Assembly (NCBI GenBank): GCA_951640165.1
Contig: OX621237.1
Location: 3,782,001-3,846,000 of the forward strand
DNA from: Pseudoips prasinana
Taxonomy: Eukaryota; Arthropoda; Insecta; Lepidoptera; Nolidae
DNA: 64,000 nt
Reading direction: 5' to 3'
Shown: piece after piece, positions 22,597 through 33,900 of the stretch
How positions within the stretch are numbered: position 1 is the stretch's first letter
How the letters are laid out: every line of letters starts with the position of its first letter
Program-made: the position numbers and the translations under genes
The notes under the pieces: model-generated
The model's input: the letters and a program-made list of their open reading frames with translations, nothing else
Told to the model about the DNA's origin: nothing
The model's database searches: none

Positions 22597-24218
22597 GTCA
22601 AATAGTCTCGAAACGAAAACCTGTAATAGGTTTATATAGGCGGCATAATGATGGCTCAATATGGCTGTCTACCCATTTTGGGTATATGTTCGATTTACGA
22701 GCTTGGACGACTAATAACTAAAGAGATCTATTGAAACTTTTCTTTAAATATCATTCCTAATCCATAACATTATTTTTTTTATTATTTAGGTTACCTACGC
22801 GATGGACACCTTAGTCTTACATTTTCATATTAATATATGGTTTAGATGAAGGTAGGTGACTTTAAACAGGTAGTAAAGATGCCATCATATTTTGAACTTT
22901 TATTTGTTTGTAATAAAACTCAAAAGCAATTCATAATATAACTATTACCAGTGAAAGCGTTGTATGTTATTTCATCGTAATTAGTGGTACTGATTCACGT
23001 GGGTTGGGCCTTTCCGTTCATGCGTATGCGCACGCGGCCGGTACCTGGCTCTTGAGGGATGTACGAACTTGGAAGTGAAAATCCAAATTTAGTCTGGCGC
23101 CATTTATAGGGGTACAGTATTCTAATAAAACCACTAGTTATATTTCAATTACAGTATTCTTAATTTTAATGGTAAAATTTGTTGAAATGTACTTAAATAA
23201 TGGCTCTCATGTTGACTGGAGTATACAGTAAGTAAGATAAATAGTGTAATAAAATAAAATAAGTACCTACCAGTTCTCTTAAGGAATTATTTGTATAATT
23301 GATATTCTACTTCGAGCATTTGCTTGAAGATATTCTACGAATTGTTTAATCTCAGAAATTTATGTTATATGCTGTAGATACATCCAAAATTTTACAGAAT
23401 ATTTATTAAAGTGAAATAGATTTATTTAAAGTTAACAAGTCAAATAAATGTTTTACTTTTTCATTTGTATACTAAACGAAATTATGGCGGTCAGTATTAT
23501 ATAAATCTGATTTCGCACACTACCTGACGAAGGGATTCCGATAAAAAAATCGATTGAATTTTAATGTCGAGATCTGTTTATAAATACTGTTTAAACTTTA
23601 GAAAGAGCTTGCGAAAACTAAACGTACTAACGAATTCGAACTCTCGACGGGTATGAAGCGCTATGATTGGCCAGTGCCGTGATGGCGTGATAAGTTTTAC
23701 CAATCACAATGCTTCGTTCGCATCGTGAGCTCGAACTCGCTCATACGATTCGAAATATGAATAGTTTTAAATGGGCTGCGATTTTAATTTAGTCAATACC
23801 TTAGTTACTAATTACCTTACATTATGTAACGCATATTGTAATAATAAACAACTACATTTGACAGATACATTTTTGTTACAAAATATAATTTATATTCTCA
23901 AGTTGACAGTCTTTATTAATTCTCTAAAATACATTTTGGGTAAAACAATCGGATACGAAATAGTACACTGTTTATTTAATACACTGTGAGCAATTACCAA
24001 AGACAATTCAATTTCAGCAATAAGAAGGGCCTCTTTTAATGCTCTTCATCGTGCATGCATGTTTTTTTATACAAGTAGAATAAAATATGAGAGACTGAGT
24101 GTGACCAACAATAATAAGTAATCAGATATTACAGGCAGACTTAAGTTCGTTCTTATTTATGCAGACCGGAAAGATTTATGAGTACCTAATTTTAAATATC
24201 TTAATTGTAATAGTTCAA
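22597..24218. other. no recognised gene
   Basis: AT-rich sequence. A small inverted relation ('atgattggccagtg' / 'gttttaccaatcacaatg') lies near 23660-23720. No exon seen. Confidence 0.45.
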
Positions 24219-24353
24219 GTACAGACGCCAGCACATCCAGCTACCCCAATCTGTCAAATTTCTTTTATAGATTTTCAACTTTATCACAAACTCATAACTT
24301 TCAATTGGGGAAATTTGGCAGATTGGGATAGTTTGATGTGCTGGCGTCTGTAC
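24219..24353. mobile_element. MITE family A, copy 2
   Basis: 135 bp. Both ends read GTACAGACGCCAGCACATC on their own strands. The inner part is rearranged compared with copy 1. Confidence 0.85.
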
Positions 24354-24685
24354 GAGTTCTAGGTTGAATTTGGAATTACAATGACCAAAGAGAATGTTAT
24401 TTGAACGGCAAGATGGGCATCTCGTCTCACCCAGTCCCTAATGCTCTATTGTAAAATACAACATTGAGGACTTGAGTGTGACCATCAATAAAAATAAGAT
24501 ATTATTTTTATTATAAAAGGTGTAGTATAAAATTAAATATATTTAATGCACTTGATCTCAATAAGAGATACAATTTCATACGAGGGCATTTGCCCAACAA
24601 ATAAAATAGGAATATAGACCCAGCTGCTAACAAAGCTACACAAATTGTCATGTAAATATACCCGTGATTATTGTCATAAGTTTTA
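24354..24685. other. no recognised feature
   Basis: Nothing beyond A/T-rich sequence. Confidence 0.4.
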
Positions 24686-25001
24686 TCTATACATATAATA
24701 AAATCGTAGGAAAGTCAAAACTGTACATTGAATATTTTTTTTAAAGGATACTTGGGGCGTATCTATAATCGATATCGAAGCCAAAAATATAGTTTTTGGA
24801 ATTTTTGTCTGTTTGTCTGTATGTATGTCTGGGATAAACTCAAAAAGTACTGCATGGATTTACTTCAAATTTTGTATGAATATTACTAAGAGGTCGGGTC
24901 AACATATAGGCTACATACATATTATTACGCTATCACCTATGGGGGAGGAGCTGTGATAATTTATAAAGTTTAACGCGGGTAAAACTGCGGGGCACAGCTA
25001 G
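24686..25001 (+). mobile_element. Helitron, family H1, full length
   Basis: 316 bp. Starts TCTATACATATAATAAAATC after an A and ends with a GC hairpin, GGGGCACAG and CTAG before a T. It is the best-preserved forward copy. Confidence 0.85.
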
Positions 25002-25090
25002 TAAGTAAAATTAAGTTAAAATTAAAACGTAAAATTACGGTTAAATTTACATTTGTATTTTCTTTTCTACTTATACTATGCCAGTAAAAA

Positions 25091-25270
25091 TCCTACAAAT
25101 ATTATAAACGCGAAAGTTGGAAGTATGGATGGATGTTTGTTACTCTTTCACGTAAAAACTACTGAATGGATTTTTATGGAACTTTACAATAATATAGCCT
25201 ATACATCAGAATAACACATAGGCTATATTTTACAAAGTTTAACGCGGGTGAAACCGCGGGGCACAGCTAG
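25091..25270 (+). mobile_element. Lep1-type Helitron, full length
   Basis: 180 bp. Starts TCCTACAAATATTATAAACG after an A and ends with a hairpin, GGGGCACAG and CTAG before a T. Closely related to 4060-4252. Confidence 0.85.
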
Positions 25271-26095
25271 TTCTATTATATAAAACTATTTTAATGCTTA
25301 CGAGAATTTAAATATATTCAAAACAGGATCCACAAGAAAAAATAAATTAAACCTATAACGCGTGTCCTCATTTTATCGTGTTCGATTATTTATAAATTTT
25401 AATTATAGAAGTATTTATTTTTAAACCGTATTTATTTTTTAATAGAGGTATACAACTCAAACAAAACATATACCAAGAATAATATTGCTGGTATATGTTT
25501 TTAATGTGCGAGTCAATTTTCCTTTATACCTTCAGGGTCAGAATTCAACACGAATTATAGCAATCTCCCTCGCGCATTTAGATGTTTAGATATAAAATTA
25601 TTGTAAGCAGTTTTGAAAAATGCTTGATTAATATTCCAAAATATTAAGATCCAGTTTTTTTTATCTCAAAAATTGCTTCGCATTGCGAATAATAAAAGTA
25701 GATAAGAAAGAAAATATGTTTTTCACATATTTAGTGGTATTACCAAAATAATCAAAATATAAACTTGTTCTAAATATCTATATTGGAACATTAATCTCAT
25801 AAAATTTGGAAACTGAATACATTAATTTTTTAGCATGTTAAAAACATCTCTGACATTTGTCTAAACCCTATGTGTTGTCGGAACCCTAAAAACGGGTATT
25901 ACAAAACGAAGACTGGCATTGAGAAGAGCTAGTGATTTACCAGTAAGAGAAATTAGCTGTGCCTACGAGTATTAATTAAAAGGTGCCATAATTAAGGCCA
26001 CAGAACGGAACGGAATCAATACATGAATTTCTTACCGTATAAACTACTACTACATATATTAACCCAATATATAATATTAATATCTCGGGACAATG
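25271..26095. other. no recognised gene
   Basis: AT-rich sequence with no exon or repeat boundary that I could place. Confidence 0.45.
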
Positions 26096-26320
26096 TCACA
26101 CAGATCATCCTAGCCCCAAACTAATCAAAGCTTGTACTATGGGTACCAGGCGACGATATACATACTTATATAGATTGATTAAATACTTAAATACATAGAA
26201 AACATCCATGACTCTGAAACAAATATTCGTGCTCATCACACAAATATTTGCACTTACCGGGATTCGAACCCAGGACCACCAGCTTCGTAGGCAGGAGCAC
26301 TACCAAATAGGCTACGTAGT
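26096..26320 (-). repeat. tRNA-derived SINE, family S1, reversed
   Basis: Reverse complement of the S1 body, with 'agcccc aaactaatcaaag' and 'acagaaaacatcc'-like parts. A tRNA-like head sits at the right: GGGATTCGAACCC is the complement of a B box. Confidence 0.65.
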
Positions 26321-26323
26321 AGT

Positions 26324-26380
26324 AGTAGAAAACTTTAGCAATTGATTTTAATTTAAAATCAATTGCTAAAGTTTTCTACT
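26324..26380. repeat. perfect 27-bp hairpin, 3-nt loop
   Basis: The arm AGTAGAAAACTTTAGCAATT continues to the loop ATT, followed by the exact reverse complement. It begins at the tip of the SINE. Confidence 0.95.
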
Positions 26381-26417
26381 TTTTAATATTTTAATGAATA
26401 TTTAAGATATTTTTTTA

Positions 26418-26583
26418 AAAATGAATTGTTACAATTTAAGTGCGGGTGGAAATCGAACCCACGGGGTATCCGGCCCCTTGTGCATTAACTCCTTCGCCAC
26501 CGCACCGTGGTTCTCAGAGACGAATTTATACAATGAATCGTGGGTTCGACTCCCACTCGCACTTAAATTTATATAATTCATTT
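26418..26583. repeat. inverted pair of tRNA-like SINE ends
   Basis: Two B-box-like pieces (TCGAACCCACG and CGTGGGTTCGACTCCC) face each other, with flanking 'aatttaagtgcg' and 'cgcacttaaattt' arms of about 46 bp at roughly 85% identity. It is not a functional tRNA. Confidence 0.6.
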
Positions 26584-27766
26584 AAAAAATATATTTGAAA
26601 CTTGCTTTCAAATCATAGTTAATTATCACAACTATGATTTATGAAGTATTTATTAATGATTGTTTCCGATATGTGGTAGAAAAAGGAACATGTTCAACCT
26701 ACTGCTTGTTAGTTATATAAAAAAAATATAAGTAAATATACTTTAGAATACCAACTTAACTGTCAAAACCCCCGACTTATAAACAAAGGGCTTAACTTCA
26801 AAAACGGCTGAACAAATTATGATAAAAACTTCCCTATAACCATCTCAATGAATCTCAGTAGGAGCCAGAAACGGATAAATAGGTAAAAATAAATGTATAA
26901 ATCTAACCACAACTGCTTTAGGAGCAGATTCCTAAATTTGATCGGTCAGTAAGGCTGACGTGTTAAGTTATGGCCTGCTTTAATTTTTACCAACTACAAA
27001 AAGGAGGCATTAATAATTAGATAATAATTTTTTTGTATATTTGTTACGCGAATATTGCGGTATCTGTGAATTGATTTTGATAATAGCTGCCTTTTGATTA
27101 AAATAGGTACCTGTGATAATAATCTTAAGTATTATATTATATTATGTAAATAATATTCATAAATGTGAGGCATAGCTCCAATCTTACGATGCCTTTCTCG
27201 TAATATCGGGAGTCAAATACAACTAAAAATAACCCAAGCTAAATAATGAATAAATGCTCCAAATATAACTACAACTTATTATCTAAGGGTCATGCGCGGC
27301 ATTTGTAAATACTTTGTTTTATATTACTCTAAATAAGACGGTATGTATTCCCGCCCGTCACGAATACACAACTTCAACCGAATCACATACGTACATATAA
27401 CGCACCACGCTTGTTAACGCGGTCGAGCGTTTTTAATATCTACCAAAAGTAATTCATCCACATCTCAACGCAGTAGAGCGTTGATTTCTATCGATCCCGT
27501 AAGTTTTGCTGAACCCTCTTAACGTCATACTTTTTCCTTTTCATGGTTTAGTAAAGTTCTCTAAAACCACCATATTGCGCGGCGGCACAATTGCTGGATA
27601 CGTCAATATTAATAACGATTTTTTTTATATATGAATTTTGAGATTAAATTATGGCTGTGATTTAGTTCATCTTTTGAATGTACCCTTTGACTTTTGACAA
27701 CTGCCATTTACATTGACGTGACCAGCGATAAAATGATATTTAAAACCGCCATTTGAGCCCATCTGT
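26584..27766. other. no recognised gene
   Basis: No splice-bounded ORF and no repeat boundaries were recognised. Confidence 0.4.
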
Positions 27767-27832
27767 AATACACGTTGTATTAGTACATATTATGGGAAGA
27801 AATGAAGGTTTTAATACAATGTGTATTACACA
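27767..27832. repeat. small inverted repeat
   Basis: TGTAATACACGTTGTATTA and, 28 bases on, TAATACAATGTGTATTACA: 19-bp arms with one mismatch. Possibly a tiny MITE. Confidence 0.75.
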
Positions 27833-27907
27833 TAGGAATAAATGGCCGTTTGAAATGAAAATTTATTATAGAAAGTCAATCACAAAACTTCTGAGACGTG
27901 TCTCTAC

Positions 27908-27913
27908 TTTATT
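27908..27913 (-). promoter_or_regulatory. candidate polyadenylation signal of MPPE1
   Basis: AATAAA on the minus strand about 75 bp past the MPPE1 stop; another lies at 27862-27867. Confidence 0.45.
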
Positions 27914-27988
27914 AAGAGTGTGATGATTCTGATAGCTGTAAATGCCATTGATGAATTATTTAAAGTCACAAGACATTATATAATGTTC

Positions 27989-30900
27989 CTAAAGTCTTTC
28001 TAAAAGAGGAGACAAATCAGGACTTTTAGCAGTTGATTTGTTCCTATGCAAGATTCGACCGGCAAAAAATACTAGACAGTACAATATCAACACAACTAGA
28101 ACAATTAGGTAAAAAAATAAGTATGGAAACCTAGTTGAAGACCAGAACACCGTGTACCGCATCTGCTGATTATTGTTATCTGTAACAAAAAAAAAACTAT
28201 ATATAATTATGAAGGAGATAAACCACCTTCAAAGTTGCAATTTTTTGAGTTCCCGACATCGAAAAGTAAAACGGAAGCGCTATAAGATCACTGGCGTTTG
28301 ACTGTCCGTCCGTCTGCCACAGTTAATATGCTCCGAAACTACTGTACAAATTTAAATGAACATATGCAAGTCAATGACCTAAAAACAGACGTGTAACTTT
28401 AACTAATATATTTAAAAAAATGCAAACAATACTGTATGACATGTCAAATGAAAAGTCTTGTTGTGAGAATGTCAACAATTTTATAATCTTAAGCTAAAAT
28501 AATTTGAATTTATTTAATAATTTATGTGAAAAGTCTACCTATGAAACTACTGGTAGTCATTTCAGAAACGAAAACAACTATTTATTTAGATTGAAGGTAG
28601 ACCTATAAGAATTGTATGGTATTTAAAGTGACATGAACAATTTTTAAATTTGCAGTATGGAACACTTTTCACGTGACTGCAACTTACACTTGTCTGTTTT
28701 TTATTCTACTTTCATTTTAGGATCTAGCTTTATGATTCTATATTCTATTTCAGTGGAGAAGTCTAATTCCAAAGCTTCACACCGAGGAACTTCACATAAC
28801 TATTTTTAATAATTTTAGTAGGCTGGACATAATTGGAAAAGCACACGCCATATAAGAGGGAGGGAGACAACCACCAAACGACACTGACGCACGTTTACTT
28901 ACCTAACACAGCGGCTCCATATCCAATGTAACTAGTTCCCATTCTATAGGAGCAGGTTGGTACATACACTTCATACAATGTCGTGTCGTCGAAATTTATA
29001 CTGAGGGTGGACTTAGGTGTAAGGAACCAGTTCGTCTTCCTCTCCGTGAGTGCGTTAGTTAGTTCGACATATTTAGATTCGTGTTCATGTGCACAGAAGA
29101 ATATGTTGGGGTTAATTTCCTTCTGAACCTGAAATAAATAAAAACTGTCTTTAGAAATTGTTATTTTAGGTATAAAAGTTTAGCCGATTTGAGATTGTTT
29201 ATGGAGCATTACATAAGATTTCGAAATTATTAAACCTATTTTAACCCGAAAAAATGCACATTTAAAAAGCGAGTGTGCTTTACACCACACAACTGAAGTA
29301 AAACTGAATAGAATAGAATAGAATTTTATTGAGAATAAAAACATGTTACATAAAATATAAACCCACCAAACTGCATAGCAGTTTGTCGGCGGGATTGCAT
29401 AGCAGTTTGTCGGCGACATACGAAACGTAACTGGCTATGCACTCTTGTGGTCCGATGTGACGACTATTACCATCGGAGCTGCTCGCCGTAAATTACTACA
29501 AAGCCAGAGGTTGGCGTTGACATTTCTGTGTGAAGCCTATAGAACACTGTTACTTCCGGTTGATCTTGAAGTTCAAAGACGAGCAGCGATGTATTATTCT
29601 ACGCGCGATAATTTAGAAAATGATTTCTTATCATTACGCGACCGTACGAAAATAACCAGGCTATTTATGCCAATAGCTGACTTAAATAACGAACTACTAA
29701 ATGAATGGCAATGTAGATGGAATACCTCAACCAAAGGTCGCCATCTGCACCAGTTCTTTCCGGACGTACGCGAACGGTTAAATAAAACTTGGCTAATCAT
29801 AGACCATTGTGTTGTACAATTTCTTACCGAACACGGCAATTTTAAAAGTAAATTGTATAGTTTCAAATTAGTATCTTCACCAATCTGTCTGTGCTCAACT
29901 TCCAGTAACGAATATGAACAAACTGCTCACCACATCCTGGGGGAGTGTGATCTCTGGCAAAATCAGCGTGATATTATGTTAAACAGCTTGCAACCAATAT
30001 CTGGAGTAGTTTATTATACGGATCTTGTAGCAACAAGGAACAACTTCCGTGCGTTTAAGCGCTTTTGCCATACCTACTATTTGAATCAAATATAACAGCT
30101 CACTTAGGACCCTTAAATTGATCCTCGGTGCTTTTGCAGCTGGCTTCTCTAGTTGCAAATCTCTCATTTTATGAGGCTATAGCCTCTTTACATCATTCTG
30201 TCTCCCGCTTTGCTCTGGAGGGAAGTGAAACTATTCATTTTCTAACTCCTCCTTTTTCTGTTTCTGATTAAATTCGTTGCGGGATCCAAGACAGTTAAAG
30301 CGATTCCCCGGGACATGCCTGAGCTTCAACGCTCAGTGTCATTTCATTGTGTGCCACTGTTGATCCTGGCTTACAGGAGTTGCAGTGACCGGCAAGAGGG
30401 AGGGACTAGTCCCGTTATTTAATCTGCATGTGACGACTAGCGAGTGTAGCACCGCCAACTCCCAGACTTCGCAATGATACTGAGAAAATTTATTTACAGA
30501 AAATCCCATAGTCACTTTTAGGCCTGACCCGGGATTTTGATCCAGAACTTCATTGCTAACGCTGAATTGAATAGAAGTAATACTGATTTGGCGCGAACGA
30601 CCCACTGTACTGTACGCAGTCAAGCGCCGCCGCTCACTGCCGGTCAGTCAATTGTCAATTGCGCGGCCTTTTGACTATTACAGAAAACTACTGAATGAAT
30701 TTGAATCCTGTTCCAAGTTTTGCAGGCATTTCGAAGGCAGTTTCTCAGAGAAAGTTTAAGCGAAGAAATGCTAGACAGTCGCCTCGCCCCTTCGTGTCCC
30801 GAGTTCGATTCCCGCGCAGGAAAATTATGTGTGACCTATAAATAGTTGTTCTGAATCTGGATGTACTTTGTTGTATATGTTTGTCAAATACTCCGCGACA

Positions 30901-33900
30901 CAGATATTAATTATCCTAGTAGGAGTGAATCTTTTAAATAATCCCCCCTTCACTGATGCTGATAAAACTATGGGTGAAAACTAGTACAAAATTCAATTTA
31001 GTGAATGAAATTTCAATGCTTTCACGCCACAGGTCGATTTCCACCCAGGATAGACACATATTTGTGTGCATGAACATGTCTATGTTTGTCCTGAGTATGG
31101 GTGTAATCTATCTATATATATAAAAATCAATGCCACTTTTCGTTGTAATGTTATAACTCAACAACGCCTTTACCGATTTGGCTACTTTTGGTCTTGAATT
31201 ATTCGTGGAAGTCCAGGGAAGGTTTAAAAAGAAGAAAATTTTAAAAAGTCTTTAAAAAGTGTAAAATCAGCGTCTTTCTATACTCCCATATACAAACAAA
31301 TTGTACTAATACTTAAAAGCGTAGCGAAGCACGTACCGGGCCGCTAGTTATCTATATAAGTATGTATTTACAAAAGAACATTAGTACAAGCTCTGCTTAG
31401 TTTAGCATTATATGGCCGTGTATGAATAATGTCCCAGAATATTATATTATAATTGCTCACCTGCGTAGCAAACGGCCGCCTTATAGTGATAGGATAATGT
31501 GACACCACTATCTTTAGCTTCTGTTCCTCGTCAGCAGGTATCTCTGACTTCTGAGGGTACGTGTGAGTAATGCCGTTCACTTTGTAGAAGGATATATTAC
31601 GGAAGCTTATTACAGAAGGTTGCTGGAACACTTGTTCAAACTCCTTGATCTTATCATGTCGTATTGGTTCGTTTTCGCCTCCGATATCATTGTCACCTGG
31701 TAACCATACCTGCTGAAATGATTAAATTATTTATCATCATCATCATCATGACGGCTTTAAGAAGTCCACAGCTAGACAGAAGCCTCCCCCAAGAATCATC
31801 TTGGAGGTATATGCCATAATCGCCACGCTTGGCAGACGGGTTGGCGATCGCAGTATGATGGTCATAGTACTCAGGGGCTCTACTGACTAAGTCGCCGAAC
31901 ATCGATTTCTTAAATGGCGTTCAAATAAATAAAGCTTAAAAATGACTTAATCAATCGTTAAATCGGCTTTAACGTTGACAATCGATTCCGGACCATTTAT
32001 GACGTCACATGTGCTCACGGAAGCCGATTTAACGATTGATTAAGTAATGTTTAACCTTTATTTATTTGAACGCCATTTAAGAAATCGATGTTCGGCGACT
32101 TAGCCGGTAGAGCCCCAGAAAGAAGCTGATGCCCATTCTCTGGTAGATATACTCTCGGGTCGACTTCTACGCCCCCATGGGATGAGTGTGATGATATTCT
32201 GATTTAACTAGAAATCACTGATTAAATAATAATTATGAACTCTAAACAGTACCTATGCGATCACAGAAAACACAATTAGTATGTATGACTGCAGTCCTTG
32301 AGATTGGGAGAACAAACACACACATAATGACTACAACATAAGAATAAAGACAGGCACCATGAATTTTTATAGGAAATGGGCTTGCGCCTGAACACAATTC
32401 CACCTGATGGTAAGAGGAGATATAGGATGGACCGCGCGTAATGAAAAATTCCTGTTCACTCTAGTCTTGAATAACCCATGTGTATGTGTCTAAAAGACAG
32501 GAATTTCACAGCTTATTCGACCTCGTGCGAAAGATCGTTGACGACAGGGGTCCCAACCAAAACAAAAAGGTTTGGCTTCAGTCTTTCATCAATTTTTTTT
32601 GTTTTTTTTTCCTCATTAATATTTTTTCACTCACCACAACAGGATAACCCACGTGAAATATATTGGACAATCTCCTAACATAGGCATGGAGGCATATAGA
32701 GGTTTACACATGCATATAGAGAAAAGGCATTTTTTCACTCACCACAACAGGATAACCCACGTTAAATATATTGGACAATCTCTTAACATAGGCATGGAAC
32801 TGCTTCATGGTTGCTATAGAACCTTCGTCCATCAAGTCACCCATAAACACCAGCACGTCTGGCTTGAAGTGCTTCATTGCTACCCTGAATGTCGACTGTA
32901 GGTAGCTGGAAATCAAAAACATACTTTGAGTAACTTGAACATGAAAACAGTCAATTCTGTCGGGGACTGTTTCCGTTCTTTCTTAGTTCGATCCGTTAGG
33001 TTTCTAGTGGAATACCACGCACGCAACTAAGCTTTTGCCGTTACGTTAGGTTTCTAGTGGAATACCACGCACGCAACTAAGCTTTTGTCGTTACGTTAGG
33101 TTTCTAGTGGAATACTGCGCACGCAACTAAGCTTTTGTCGTTACGTTAGGTTTCTAGTGGAATACCGCGCACGCAACTAAGCTTTTGTCGTTACGTTAGG
33201 TTTCTAGTGGAATACCACGCACGCAACTAAGCTTTTGTCGTTACGTTAGGTTTCTAGTGGAATACCACGCACGCAACTAAGCTTTTGTCGTTATGAAGGA
33301 TTATATATAGAGTCGCTCTTAACTAACACATTTAAAAAAAAAACGATCCCTACGGAGTTTCCTGGCAGAGTGTCTTAGCACCAGCCAGCACTACCAGTAT
33401 GTTTGTATCAAACTAGAGAGTGAAGGAGAACAAGGAAGCAGAAGTACTTGTTCGTAATGCAAAGCATTCATTAAACCGCACATTCACAAGGTTGTTTTAT
33501 AATGATAGCCCCTTAATATTAGTTGCTATCCATTTTACTGTTTAGCGAGGACAATCTATCTGCAATAATCTGTATGTAGTCATACTATGTTTATTATATG
33601 GACCTGTCAAAATAGTTAAAATAGGAGTGTATATTCTGTGAACTAAATTGAATGATCTCAAAACTACCCTTTCATTTCCTTATTAGGAAAAATAATACAT
33701 TTGTTGATGAAATACAGAAACAAACAGGATGAAATATAGAATTGCATAATTATTTCAGATGCAGTGCAGCTATTAATAAACACTTCGAAACTTCACAGGA
33801 ACAACTTTAAAAGGTTCTCTTTATTTATTTATATGAGATTTAATTAAATACATAAATATATGCATTCTAAATAATTAGGCTTTAATACTTGTTTTAAACT

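Noticed and set aside
26425..26510. tRNA gene on the minus strand
   Set aside because: It has a good B box, but cloverleaf pairing is poor and an inverted partner is adjacent. It is SINE-like.
32995..33294. CRISPR-like regular array
   Set aside because: The units are contiguous 50-bp repeats without variable spacers, and the genome is animal. It is a minisatellite.
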